Of a DNA stretch of 64,000 nt, positions 1 to 12,150 are shown in pieces. The notes beneath the pieces were generated by a model, which had not been told where the DNA came from, ran no database searches, and saw nothing but the letters and a program-made list of their open reading frames with translations. Each line of letters opens with the position of its first letter. Within the stretch, counting starts at the first letter, position 1. This DNA comes from Utricularia gibba (taxonomy: Eukaryota > Streptophyta > Magnoliopsida > Lamiales > Lentibulariaceae). Position numbers and translations under genes: made by a program. The DNA lies in NCBI GenBank assembly GCA_002189035.1, contig NEEC01000017.1:2576392-2640391 (forward strand), read 5' to 3'.

Positions 1-1996
1 TTTTTTGGAGTGGGCGGTATTATCACTATCCGCTGATAGAGTAGTTTCTGATTTGCTTGTACCTATTTCTGCCTCAAGCTTATCATGACTCCGCGTAGAA
101 TAGTAATTTATGTGGCCATTACAAGCTCTGACTGACAAACCATATGATTCTGCCTGCAGCTTTGAGTGAAGAGCCAAGAATTCAGCAACCCCTTCAGGAG
201 AATGCTCATTCCAGTCTTTCTTATCTACAAAACCAACTTCAGCTACATCTCTATGCTCACCATCTCTCTTTGATCGCTTAAGGGTGGCTATGATCTGGAA
301 TGCCGCAGTGCATGAGAACACAAGTTCTTCAGAATCTAGAGCCTGGAACTTTTTTTTAGCTGCTGCAACTTTTTTGACCGAGGCCTTTGGCAACTGAACA
401 TCACACTTCAAATCCAAAGTTTTCAAGAATAGTTGTATGCTAGAGTTAATTTGATTCGACAGCACATGACCAAGGTGGTCAGCTTTGTCCCTAGCTTCAG
501 AATCACGTACTGACTGCTCCTCCACTGAGGCTTCAGTATGAGTTTTATCATAATCATGCTCAGTGCCATCCAATCTACCGGATGCCATATCATCTTTAGA
601 AACGTATGTTTTCTTTACATCTAATTTGCCTTGTAAAAACCTACAGAAGAAAAAATTTTAAAAACTATTATCAATTCCACAATAAATGATGCTTTTAAGG
701 TCATGCTGTGAATTTGAAAATTAGAAACAGAACTTCAGAAATTAAGAATTAGTTTCCAACCCAAAGCTTCATTCCAGACAAATGAAACACATTCCATACG
801 CATCAAATTCCTAAAAAGCACAAACAAAACATACGCAACTATTTAGCCTTCAAAAAAAAATCAATCACGTACCTGTCCATCTTTCTGTAGACGCGAACCT
901 GTTCTTTGGAAGGAACAAAATCCTTAGCTTTAAGACGAATTGTATAAGAAGGACAACAGGTTTGCTCCATATCAGGTTTGTACAAGTAACAGCCAGATCT
1001 TCTCCAGCCTCTGTCAAGAAGAACTACAGAAGACAAAAAATTTTCAAAACCGCCCTCTAAATGGAAACTGATTCAAAATTAACAGAATAAATAGAACGAA
1101 CTCAAGCTAGATGTTACGAAAAAATTATTTCAGATGTTCTACAATGTTCATTATCAGTATTTTTGGTAGCTGAAATGGGAAGTCCAGTAAGTTACTGAAA
1201 AATTTTACCAGATAATAACATGCCTGCATAAAGTGGACTGAAGAAAGAGAGCAAGAATAAATACCTTGATATGCATCCACTGTCAAGCTATGTGCCCATA
1301 AGCCTAAGAAACATACAAGAATACATCAATTGATCTCCACAAAGATAACGACAAACAAAATGAATAAAATAGAAACGAAGAAAACAAAAGAAGGATTACA
1401 ACAATGGGATCATAATCCAGCATTAGCTAAACCTCTGATTGAGGAAGGACATGCAAAATTTGATTGATTCTAAATGAAGATGTTCTCAGACTAAGCGAAA
1501 ACAGGGGTTAAATTTCCTTTTCAATCTTCAACATCATTCACTCGAGCACTTTTCCCTTTCAGTATTATTTGAGATTGGCGTAAGACGAAGGAACTGAGGT
1601 TTCTTGCAGAAAAGAAGTAGAAAGTGCACTTACCGAAATGCGCTTACCAAAGTCAATTGCTTTAAAACAGAAGAATATGATCGAAGAATGGAAGTTCAAG
1701 ATACACGCTTCTAATTCATTCAAATCAACGCGCAATTTTATAGAAATAAGGAATGAATTACGACGAAAACGTATGAATTCGTATAGAACAATGCCAAGTA
1801 AAGCTCAAATCGGAAGTATACTCAACGCACCATGAGAAATGCTAGTTCTCGAAGCAGACTTGCAGTATCCACACGTGCTATTTCGACGGCCGGTATCTAC
1901 CACCACACTCTCTCCAGCGCCACCGTCTCCGCCTCCACTTCCGCTGGTGCTGGCTTCGCTTCTCATCTTCTTCGCCTCCGCCATCGCCCGATCCAC
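1..1996 (-). CDS. ATE1: Arginyl-tRNA--protein transferase (ATE1), 5' part only
   Basis: ATE transfers arginine from Arg-tRNA to N-terminal Asp, Glu or oxidised Cys of proteins, making them N-degrons in the plant Arg/N-degron pathway. Four exons are readable on the minus strand: 1831-1996, 1265-1303, 873-1023 and <1-640, all with GT-AG borders and consistent phases. The ATE N-terminal domain is clear: CGYCKSASRTSISHG, then LTVDAYQ, LDRGWRRSGCYLYKP, TCCPSYTIRL and DFVPSKEQVRV. The conserved CxxC and CC cysteines are present. Exon 4 continues in frame to base 1 with a long variable linker; the C-terminal catalytic ATE domain lies outside the window, so this is a truncation by the window edge, not by mutation. 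The start could be 1996 or the in-frame Met at 1984. It diverges from the PH1-like gene across 364 bp. Confidence 0.93.
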
Positions 1997-2360
1997 AACT
2001 GCCGGACTGAACCACTAACAATCATCTATTTTCCTGCAGCCGATTCAGCTGATTGGTCAGCTCAGCTCTATTCATCACAGATGGTAAAATAAAAAGTCGA
2101 ATCTCCAATTTGTGGCTGACTGGATTGCTGACTGTTTTTACATCGGCTTCTTCCCTTTCTTCCCTTCGTGATGGGAAGATAGAAGAAGATACTCACTCGA
2201 GAAAGCCCAAGAGGAAAGCCCAAGAGTGAATGATCTCGTAATCCTTGAGCCTTTAATAGGAAAAAAGAATGGAGTTCTGATTACCAGTCGTCATCCCAAC
2301 AGGGACCCCAACCCATACCTAATTCCCAATTTCCCTTCCCCGATTCTTTCTTCCGCGGCG
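1997..2360. promoter_or_regulatory. Shared upstream region of divergent ATE1 and PH1-like genes
   Basis: The two start codons face away from each other across only 364 bp, so both 5' leaders and both promoters must fit here. I see no open frame with family resemblance and no clear TATA box. That it acts as a bidirectional promoter is inference from spacing. Confidence 0.5.
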
Positions 2361-2786
2361 ATGTTGAGCCTGTGGAGAGCCGCAACGGGATCAGCGGAAG
2401 AGGATTACGGAGTTGAGTTCTGGACCTCGCCGGAGCTCTCTGGATGGCTGACAAAACAAGGCGAGTACATCAAGACTTGGCGCCGCCGCTGGTTCGTTCT
2501 GAAGCAAGGGAAGCTCTTCTGGTTTAAGGAATCATCCGTCACACGTGAAACCAGGCCGCGTGGCGTGATCGTAGCTGCGAATTGCAGAACTGTAAAAGGC
2601 GCGGAGGATGTGCTGAATAGGCCTTACGCCTTTGAGATCTCGACGCCTGAAGAGACGATGTTCTTCATCGCCGATTCAGAGAAGGAGAAGGAAGACTGGA
2701 TCAACTCGATCGGAAGATCTATTGTGCAGCAATCCAGGTCTGTTACTACAAACGAAATCCTTGATTACGACAGCCGGAAACCGTAG
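2361..2786 (+). CDS. PH1: Pleckstrin homology domain protein (AtPH1-like)
   Basis: A 141-residue single-exon protein consisting almost entirely of one PH domain, matching the length and layout of Arabidopsis PH1, which binds phosphoinositides on endosomal membranes. The domain begins near residue 27 with SGWLTKQGEYIKTWRRRWF, whose basic residues form the lipid-binding loop, and ends with the helix containing the invariant tryptophan in KEDWINSIGRSI. The tail SVTTNEILDYD is also family-typical. The ATG at 2361 was chosen because MLSLWRAATG matches the family N-terminus; the frame is open further upstream to 2226, but that part has no similarity. It is intronless. What it binds here is inferred from the family. 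Confidence 0.92.
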   Translation: MLSLWRAATGSAEEDYGVEFWTSPELSGWLTKQGEYIKTWRRRWFVLKQGKLFWFKESSVTRETRPRGVIVAANCRTVKGAEDVLNRPYAFEISTPEETMFFIADSEKEKEDWINSIGRSIVQQSRSVTTNEILDYDSRKP

Positions 2787-2963
2787 ACCCTTACCAATTC
2801 CGGCACCGATTTCTCCTTGTGTCTCGTGTATATTTGCTTTTCCCCTTTTTTGTTTGAGTTGAACATTGAATAAAATACAGTAAAGTTTGAAATGGAATGG
2901 TTTCATCACGAATGCTTCAAATTCACCCAAGCTTCCGGAAGATTCAACATAAAAGGAAGCTGC

Positions 2964-3468
2964 TCAGTTGAGCAAGGACTCGTCGATCTCAATTCTAACA
3001 ACAGTCCCATCGTCGTACTTATCTTTTCTGGGAGGAAGCGGCGGCGCCGGTACCCTTGGTGGCCCTCTTCCCTTCGACTTGTCCTTGGGCCTCGCCTAAG
3101 AGCCCATCCAAGTTGCAAAATCAGAATCGCGAGAACAGAGAACAAAATATCTGGATAACAACAAGGAACCTGCCGCCTACATTTCCGAAGGAGTGCTTGA
3201 AGCGCTTCCCCCGAGCAGTTTTCTTGTCCCCTCGGCCACAGTAAACTGAAAAACGCCCCAAGAATCAGGGAAACGGGCACTGAAAATAAAAAGCAAAAAC
3301 ATTGTGCTCACTGAAAGGGAGTGACGGCAGGCGGAGGAGTCCAGTGGAAGCCGACAACGAGGGAGGCGTGTAAACTAGGGATTGGGATTTGGAGAAGGAA
3401 AGAGAAGTAGCAGGAGCGGCGAATGAGGAAGCCATGGGAGGAGGAGCCCCGATGCACAGAGACGCCAT
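2964..3468 (-). CDS. PSRP4: Plastid-specific 30S ribosomal protein 4 (bTHXc)
   Basis: This is the small Thx-family protein of the chloroplast 30S subunit. Three exons, 3312-3468, 3181-3245 and 2964-3095, join into 117 residues. Exon 1 encodes a Ser/Ala-rich, acid-poor chloroplast transit peptide starting [11 protein letters not shown]. The mature part opens with the diagnostic [20 protein letters not shown], shared with bacterial Thx, followed by [20 protein letters not shown] and an acidic tail ending DESLLN. All borders are GT-AG. The protein stabilises the head of the small subunit by contacts with 16S rRNA (family knowledge). Neighbours are unrelated; it is read away from the PH1-like gene's 3' end, with which it converges over 177 bp. 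Confidence 0.9.
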
Positions 3469-4236
3469 CTTGAAGAAACACGATAAATCTCGGCCTCACG
3501 AGCTGGAAGAGGATTTCTAATTACAATTTGATAAGATGAAGGGCCGGGCCAAGTAAGACTTTTGGACCAGGGGAAGTGGCCCAAACGAGATCGATTCTAG
3601 TGAAGCGACGAGAGAGCAAGTCGTGGAAATGAAGACAAGGACGCCATCCAGAACTACTTGGTGGTGGACATTGTTTCCTGTTTTTATCATCTACCAGGAC
3701 TTTTCTCTACTGCGAGGAGTCACACGCCATATGCTTCAGTTATGGCTTTTCGTAGATCGAATTGACATTGTGGTGACTGAACCTGGAGACTTGCTCAGTG
3801 TTCTCAGTCAATCCAAAGAATCACATTATTGGGATGGATGGTTATTTTTCATTCTTCCGGACGGCAGCAGCTTCATTAACAAGAGCTGGGGGTAACGAGG
3901 AGTTGGGGTTATAGAGCCCCACGGCCGAGCTGATCAACTAGTGAGAGGATTGCATGCTTGCTTCCTGGTTAGGAATGACACACAAAACGGAGATGAGATG
4001 AATCGCTCAGGAAACTGCCCAAAAAACATGGAGTGGAAAGGGGGGTTTCGCGTAATCTCGCTTACATACCCACAGAATGGATAGATGGTGCGATGGACTT
4101 CTTGCTACATGTAAAACAGTCAGCCCCTCCATCCTCTCTTCTTCCTTTAACCTGAAAGAAAGGCTGATTTCAGAGTGTGATCCCATTGCCGTCGCTACAC
4201 AAGAGAAATAAAGAAGATGGGTTGATTACCACAGGA
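3469..4236. other. Spacer: PSRP4 upstream region and CALS12 3' region
   Basis: Contains the PSRP4 promoter (right of 3468) and the 3' end of the callose synthase transcript. I found no supported coding frame or repeat. Confidence 0.5.
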
Positions 4237-7200
4237 TCACGAGTCAAAGTCGACGTTGGAATTCTTTCCGGTGAGGATGCGAGATATTTGAAGCCCCCTG
4301 CTGAAGGCCTCGTTGAAGAGTATCCGCGTCTGCATCTGTTGAAATCCTGGCATCCATGATAGTATGGCCAATGGGACCATTACTATCAATCCAAACAGCA
4401 TGTCGTAGAGGCGAGCCAGGGATACCACTGTCTCCCACACGATGCTGGACTGCAGAAAAGGTCTGAGCACCTGAGCGATGAGAATGAAGCCCCAGCCGGT
4501 GGGAACGAACGCCAGAAGACTTTGCACGAAATCAAGAACAGTGATGTTGGTATAGTACAGTAGTATGACAACCACAGCAACTGTGACTGTGATAACGCCG
4601 AACTGAACCATCCTGTAGTAGATGTGCTGCTTCGCTGAATATTTATCCCGAGCATATGCAACGATGATATAGATGCCCACAGCCACGATCAGGAAGATCC
4701 ATGAGAGCAAGTAAACAGCAATGCTTGTATTTCCGCGGGCGATATTCAAATGGTAAACAACTCCATACTGGAAAAAGAAGAAGCGCAGATCTAAAATGAT
4801 CTCCAACAGTTTTCCCCACAGTCCAGTTGTCCTCAAATGGTCCTGCTCCTCATACCACCATGCCTCCCAGCTCTGCTCAGATTTCACTAGCATCCCTCTG
4901 TACCATATCCACTTTATGAATGCATCAAAGTCGTACACAGTTTTCAGCCAGTCGAAGCCAGATGGATTAAACATGAATGGTGCCATCATCCATGATACCA
5001 CAAGGAACCAACTTGATATCGTCATCAGTATGTAAACAACAGTGTTATTCATACCTAATGGGCTATCAGATGCGTACACGATCAAGATGACCCCAAGTTC
5101 AATGGCCTTGATAAAATGGCTGCGAGCATAGAGTCTGTAATTTTCTACAAAACTCTTGTGCTGCACAACAAAGCCACGCCCGGTGGCACGATATTTGGCA
5201 CCACCGTGAAGGATAGTCCTACCGAAGAAATGAGCACGTGTTCCCATCGAGAATGTGAAGAAAAATGAAGCAAGCTGCAGCTGCATGGTGATAAAATCCC
5301 AAATTGACGGGAGGAAGCCGCGCTCCAGTGAGTTCTCTACAATCATAGGAAGGGCAGTGAAAACTCCGATCTGTATAACAAACTGCTGGTTCAAGATGGC
5401 ACCAAGGGCTCTATTGTTACTGGAATTTCTTGCATGCGCTTCAACACCACTGAGGGCAAGATAAAGGCGCCCCCAAAGAAAAGCAAAAACCATGACAACC
5501 ACCATCATGTTGTTGAAGTAGAACCCAACTGTCGTGTAGAATACAGAAAGCATACGAAAGAAGTCAAGACGATGGCCCAACCTGTATATATCCCTGCTCA
5601 AAACCTGTTCTCCGTTGCCACTGGCAACTTTTGCTTCAAACATAGAAATCTGATTCAATCCAACATCTCTTCCTTTCCCAACTTGTATGTATTCATGGTG
5701 CGTGACGTTGCCACCTCTCAACGTACAGTTGAATCCGGCATAGATATCCTCACTTATGTTGATCACTCTTGAGGCTTTGCTGATACCACCACGAGTCAAA
5801 AACCAGAACCTGTCAAAGACATCAGGATGACCATAGTGCATTCGAACCTTGAGAGGATTCGCCAATACACGTTGACCCAGAGTTACAAAACTCATCTCCT
5901 GTGCAGACATGAACCACGCCAGGGATGAAACAGAACCTGTAAATATGTTTTCGCGAATCCCAGAATGGTAGGCCTTCTAACACCATGACTGACTTTGAAT
6001 TCTTCCAACAGGTTTCGCATCTTCAGTGCCTCCTCGAAACAGTTGTCCTGGTTCATATCGATTGCCTGCAGAGCATCACCACGGGTGAATATTATGGCAT
6101 GGTTTTGGTTCTCAGGCTTACCTTCCCCAAGCTTCAGAGGGCCAGGTAGCTTAATTCGATAGACTTCCACCTCTTTATCTTGTTCATGATCATATTTCAC
6201 CAGAACAGAGTAGTACTCCTCTTCTCTTCCAAGGTTGACTACATCAACATACGCAACACGAAGGGCCTCATTACTTTTCATTAATTTTGATATCTCTTCA
6301 GCACGTGCATCACCTTTTGCCTTGTGAACCCCATACATTTGGCAAGCAACAACGTAAGTGAACTTCATCAGAGCAACTCCATACTCGTGACCTTTGTAAA
6401 GCAGGCTGATACGACCACTTCCAACCGAATCAAGATTCACAGAATTTGATGAACCCAAAGCTTGGATATCAGCGCTACCATTCACCCTCTGTATACGAGA
6501 TGTAGAAATGTCCATAGATCCTTGTCTTATTTCAATCTCGGATGCAGAATCAAAAAATGAAAGCATTTTAAGGGCCCTGTAATAATACATCATCCCTCTG
6601 ACAGTCCGAGCCAATGTTTGACCTCTGTATGAAGCCCACTGCCTGAGGTCCCTAGACTTGGTATTCCATACCTCTGCCTCATCCTGCATTCCTTCCCTTT
6701 TCATACGCTCAATAAAATTTATCCACTCGTCTTCATAAATTTTTTGTAGATAAAACAATGTGGAAATACCATCCTCATTTGGGCTTCTAAGCATTTCTTT
6801 ACCAAACAACACTTCTTCATCGTAGTAAGGAGTCAAGACACTGAAGGCCATCATCTTCTCGACCTGGGGTGCGCGAGGCATGTTCATGAATAATGAATTA
6901 CTGAAGAACGCAATCCTTCTTCTTGCATCGAGATTTTTCGGGACATTGCTCATCGAGTCACGAGAACTAAGGATAGCGTGCAGACGCCGCAACTGCCTGA
7001 AGAAGAAAACGTCTTCAGCATCAGGCCACTGGATTGAATTCTCGAATGGCAGCTCAGTATCAGTACTTCGTTTAAGAGGTGCCAAACCCTCAAGCCCCAA
7101 CTGAGTCACGGACTTCTTCACCCGTGGGAGTTCACGGATAGCAAGTTCATACAATGCTTGAAGCACATTCACCAATTTATCAACATTTTTCTGTGGCGCG

Positions 7201-9556
7201 ATGAGAAGTTCTATAAGAGATATCAACTTCTCGTGAATCTTGGGAAGCACATTTGTCTGGTATGACGTTGTAAACTTCTCAAACAAAATGCATTCGTCAA
7301 CCTCCTTGAAAAACTTGGAAACTATTGAATGCTCCTCTGCCTCCTCTCTGATTACCTGAAGAAGCATGTGTTTAACGCTTTCATAAGCTTCAAGGACTGC
7401 ACAACGCCTATACTCAATGTTACAAATCCGAGACCACAGGCCTCTATCCGTATCGTTCCCCAGTTCACTGGCCTGGTAAAGAGCAAGCAAAAGTTCATTC
7501 CCCAGCAAGAAGCAGGGCCACCTTATCACTTTTATATTCCAACAATTAGGTGGCAACTCCAGTAGCTCCAACTCCTTATCACTGATGAGATCCTCTTCTC
7601 TTAACGTGATTATCACTTCGTTCCATATTAATGCAAACCTGGTGGTTTCGATCTTATCGGATTCCATTTTCTTGTAGGGCTTTCCAAGACCATACCTGAG
7701 CTTGAGACGGTGAAATGCATCTCTTAGTTTATTAACGGCGGTTACCTCCGAAGTAAGACTCTGACGCTCAGGGATCAGATTAAACTGCATGGCACTTGCA
7801 AAGAACTGGAATCTGAGCTTGAACTGACTGATGCTCCGAATCTCACCTATATGAGAAAATAACCCAATCAATGATCCCACGAAAGCGGAAAATGTAGTAT
7901 ACCAGATTTGCATGTCCACTAAATATATCAATATAACAGGAGCCCACAGCATCGCCACTGCCACTCTGTTGGTGCTAGTGAAAAATTCATGCCACTGGTA
8001 TTGCACATCCCTGAGATTCAGGAGAGACATCGTTGGTCCAACTAGAGGCCTTATTTGAAGAAAGTAGCTGAAAGAGAACTTGGAAATCAGGACAACCACC
8101 CAGAAAGAAGCGTACTTGACGTTGTCAACAATTCCTTCCCTGAGACCACGGCCAACGAATGTTCTGGTATTAAACCACCACATCACAACATACAGAATAC
8201 GCCAATCGGCTTGCTCAATGAAATTACGGATCCACGGAACAACAAACAAGATCAAAGCCAGTAATTCTGGTATCACGAAGACGAAAGCAGCCTTTAGGAA
8301 GTTAAGAATTCTTTGGTTCGCCTCATCGGACCACATTCCATCTAAATTCCTCTGGTTCCAAATCTGCCAATAGAAGACACCAAAGACAATACCCAAGCAA
8401 TTGCAACAATGCTTTTCAAAAACATCCTGATACCAAGCAGTTTTTTGTCCTTAGTAACCAAACTATACTGGGTGCCAGCATCGAGAATGGATTGCACGAG
8501 CCTTAGAGCAGCCCATGTAATGAAAACAGTAAGTAACTTAACTTGTGCATCCCTTCTTTCTAACGCCTGCCATGGATAATCAGTCCCTTCCCAAGCAACA
8601 ATGGCAGCAGCCTGAAAATAAAGTATCAACAGAACCCACAGCCTATCAAAGCTGCGATAAATATTCCAGAAGGTCCGCTGCTCAACAAAACCAGTCTTTC
8701 CCACCCTCCTTTCCTTATCGGCAGAAAAAAAGCTACTTGACAGATCAAGAGGCCATTTTAACCGCTTAAAGCATCGCCTGCTCCAAAAATACTCATTGAT
8801 GTCATCATAGTTCCTCCATGCTGAATGAGGAGCAGTCCCATTTCTACTCCTCGCAACCTCACCCTTGATAGTTGTATAAATAGGAGTGACGACATAATTC
8901 AAGAAGCCATTCTGTTTACGGGTGTAGGGGACATATAGCTGCCCCGTATCTTCATCAATTTTTCCATCAAGAATGTGGTTGAGCTCTAACGCCAAGTGAT
9001 GATAGATGTAACATAAACATTCAGGCGCAAAACGTAGGTTGGCGGATTCACCCCATACGAGCAGATAAAGAGACACGTACAAGAGCTCCCGGCGCTGGAA
9101 GTCAGGGTTGAGGCGAGAGGGTAGACGAACTTGTGATCTCTTACCCAAATAGGAGCACCAAGACGTGTAATTTTCCAAAAGCTTGGAGCGAAAGGCTCGA
9201 AGAACGGTGGGGTCAAGACGATCGGCTGCAGCAGGAGGCGGGTGGAGTCGCATTTGGGAGTTGGCTAAATGGAGCACCAAGTTCTCCCTTTGGTTCCGAA
9301 CGTTGTCAGCTTGGAAGCCGAAGAAGTGGCCGAGCCAGTCAAGAAGATCCATGGTGTCGCTCCATGGAGTGGAAGGAGGAGGGGTAGGGAGGTCCCCAGT
9401 TGCTAAAAGGGCTGCGGCGGCGGCGCGTACCTCTGGGCAGGTAAGTGAAGGATGGTTAGATTGGAGATTATGAATAGGAATGATGTTGAAAGTGGTTGTG
9501 GGCGGCGGCGGGCGGCCGCGCGTGGGTGGAGGACGCTGCCTGAGATTACTAGCCAT
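4237..9556 (-). CDS. CALS12: Callose synthase, CALS12/GSL5/PMR4 type, two frame breaks
   Basis: A plasma-membrane 1,3-beta-glucan synthase that makes callose from UDP-glucose; the GSL5 clade makes wound and pathogen-induced callose and acts in pollen. The sequence is collinear with Arabidopsis GSL5 from end to end, about 1,773 residues, with no intron visible. Landmarks: N-terminal PEVRAAAAAL, DLLDWLGHFFGFQ and WRNYDDINEYFW; an N-terminal membrane cluster; the cytosolic glucan synthase domain with SRDSMSNVPKNLDARRR, PENQNHAIIFTRGDA and MHYGHPDVFDR; and a C-terminal membrane cluster ending LTGKNS. The frame breaks twice, at the CCC runs 8392-8394 and 5959-5961 (plus strand). One extra base at each restores perfect alignment and gives exactly 1,774 codons. 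Consensus errors are more likely than a pseudogene, because substitutions elsewhere are conservative. Confidence 0.93.
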
Positions 9557-10387
9557 GACGGCACAGGCTGGTGGGATTCAGAAGAGAAACCACCCCAGCC
9601 GGCGGAATTGAGAAGGTGAAGAATTTTTCATCCTAAAGACAGCATAATATTCTTCCACGGGCCACTGGGACTGGAGGGATTCGGAAATGGTGTGAAAAAG
9701 GCTGTGAATATTCATTTCCAATTCGAATTCACTTCTCCAGTCCTGGTGGCGTGGCTAGCTAACCTGCGCGCATGGTCCTGTCCGGGCCGTTCCTACACTA
9801 GATGCGGACTGGGGGTTTATTTTTTTATTTATTTTATTATTCTGGATAAAAAAGCCCGGCCACAGTTGTTGATCCTATTCACCACCCCATTGCTTTCCGG
9901 GTGGCTGGCTAATCGATCCCAGCACCAACACCAACACCAACGCCATTCCGAATCCAAAGCAGATGGTGGCGGCGGCTGCCGAATAGGTTTTCTTTTTAGC
10001 CCAGGCCAAATCGCGACGTCAAAGTGAAGAGTCGACAAAAGGGAGACTGCTTGATGAGCTGGGTAGGGGCCCCTGCCTGCGCTTTGCCGAATGGATCGGA
10101 TCTATATTATTAATCCTCGGCCTATTCGCCTGGCCGTCTGTTGACCTCGTGATCATTTGTAAGAAGCTAGTCAATGCCCAAAACCTGCTTAGAAACATCA
10201 GATTCCACCGAGCAAGACGTGTGCAATGGGTAGCGAGGTTCCCAAGGGACAATGGCTTCCCTGAATTTGCTTGTTTGTACACAACTAACTGCCTACAAAC
10301 AGTGTGACCAAGGAATAAGAAAGGTGACAACAATGGCAAGGAATATGACATAAACAAAAAAATGGTCCACGCCAAGGCCTGAGGGCA
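9557..10387. other. Spacer: CALS12 upstream region
   Basis: Upstream of CALS12 and downstream of GMT1. It holds a short CACCAA-type repeat near 9921-9940 and nothing else that I can support. Confidence 0.45.
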
Positions 10388-12150
10388 TCACCAAAACCAG
10401 CTAAACTGGCTGTCTACGGCCTTCACGGTGGTGGATACCAATGGCATCCGCCCGTATTCATTCGCCAACCAGTTTACACACTCGCCTCTCCTTGTCTTGT
10501 GTCCTCCCAAGCTACTGATTCCTGAAGATCCAATCTCATATAAAGTGCCTGCACCACCGTTCACACAGGGGTCCATCATTCGGTTCAGCAAAGGAGACAC
10601 AGGAAAGACGGACGGACGCTCATTCACCTTTCACCCAAACTGGGGGAGTATCAGTGGCATTCGCAACAAGGAAAGACATTGCGATATCTTCACAGTTCCT
10701 AAAGCATGTAAGGTTGAATGAGAGAAGAATCAATGGAAGGAAAAAAAAAACCCGGATGAATCAGGTTGACAAACAACCTCTCCTTTGTGACGTATTCGCG
10801 GATCGATGATGGCATCTCATTAGTGTACACACCCAGATACTTCTTATGAAGAAAGGCAGCCTTGGTGAGAATCATACTGTATGTGCCCGTCCACCACACA
10901 GACCACCATCCACCATACACGTACTTCCCCTGAAATCCCATTCAAAACCAGCATTCAGATCGAGACAAACATCCCAACAGCAAGGGGTAAATAAACTAGG
11001 AGTACCGATAGGCACCAAGGGTAAATACTGATCAGGAGTTTCAGAATCTACCGATTTATCAACCCAGTGGACACGAGGCACAAACCCCACAATTGTATCT
11101 GGGGAACTTTCCCACACGGTAAAGGCAAATTCCACTGCCCTGCAGGGAATTATAACGTCATCATCCATTGAAAGAACTGCATCCGACTTCAAATCCTGGA
11201 GTTCCTTAAATCTGTTGTTCAGACTGTCCTCTTTATTAAGATCAAACTTCAACTCTATCGAGCGACCAACTTTGGAGTTCAATTCTATAACACTTGTCAA
11301 AAAATTGCTTAAATGTTGGGAAGGAAGGTCTGGCTCACTCCACACGATGTGAATAGAATCAAGCCCCAAGCATGATGCATAATGGGATACAGACCGCTTA
11401 AGCAGGTCATGTCTTCTCCATGTGTTCACAAGCAAGGTGTATCCCTTACTGAGCATCACGTAAGATCAACATCAGTACAAGATCATCATCGCATCACACA
11501 TGCCAATCCACCGAATCTTCACGTTTTCAAGTGCTTCACGAGAAATGTAAAAATGGAAATGTTGCCTGCACATCACACTTTGACAAAAAGACACAATTTT
11601 TCGCCAGATTACATATTTCGCTCAACGGTGATTCTTCGTGGATAAAAAACACAAAAATCATAAAATCAAATTATAACAACCAGCTTGATCTTGCAGAACC
11701 ATCACTGAAATCTCCATATCATACAGATCTCCCAGTTCCACTTAGAATATTTTCTACACAGACTAGGTTATGCAGAGGGGATGATTGCAACGTCAAATGC
11801 AGGGCGAATCGCCACCAACCACGACACGACATTTTTTCCCAAAACGGGATGAAATTCAATGGCTGGTTCAACTAATGGAGTAGCAATCAATGCACCCAGA
11901 GAAGTATTTCACATTAAAATTTAAAATACGGCGATCAGAAAATCAAAGAAGGAAGTTACCTTCTGATGGAGGATCTCGGGAGCGGAACGGCGCAGCACTT
12001 CCATTCCATGACTGAAGTCGTGAACCCGGCAAGCAAGCAGAAGATGAAGCTCATGGAGAGACAAAAAAGAAAGAGCTTTAACTCCGGTGACCGGACGACG
12101 GAAGCCGCCTTCTGCCTCACAGTCCTGCGGCTAGAAAGGCCGGTTCGCAT
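10388..12150 (-). CDS. GMT1: GIPC mannosyl transferase, GT64 family (GMT1/EPC1)
   Basis: A type II Golgi glycosyltransferase that adds mannose to glycosyl inositol phosphorylceramides; Arabidopsis mutants lose cell adhesion (ECTOPICALLY PARTING CELLS 1). Exons: 11960-12150, about 11029-11448, 10778-10929, 10628-10698 and 10388-10548. The start MRTGLSS is followed by one membrane anchor (LKLFLFCLSMSFIFCLLAGF). Catalytic-domain landmarks are YTLLVNTWRRHDLL, DSIHIVWSEP, LSMDDDVIIPC (the DDD metal site), GGWWSVWWTGTYS, RNCEDIAMSF and YEIGSSGISSLGGH. The exon 2/3 junction is uncertain: the donor at 11028 needs one more G in the run 10927-10930 to stay in frame, whereas a donor at 11015 stays in frame but inserts LPL-like residues. 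The open frame upstream to 12351 has no family similarity. Confidence 0.9.
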
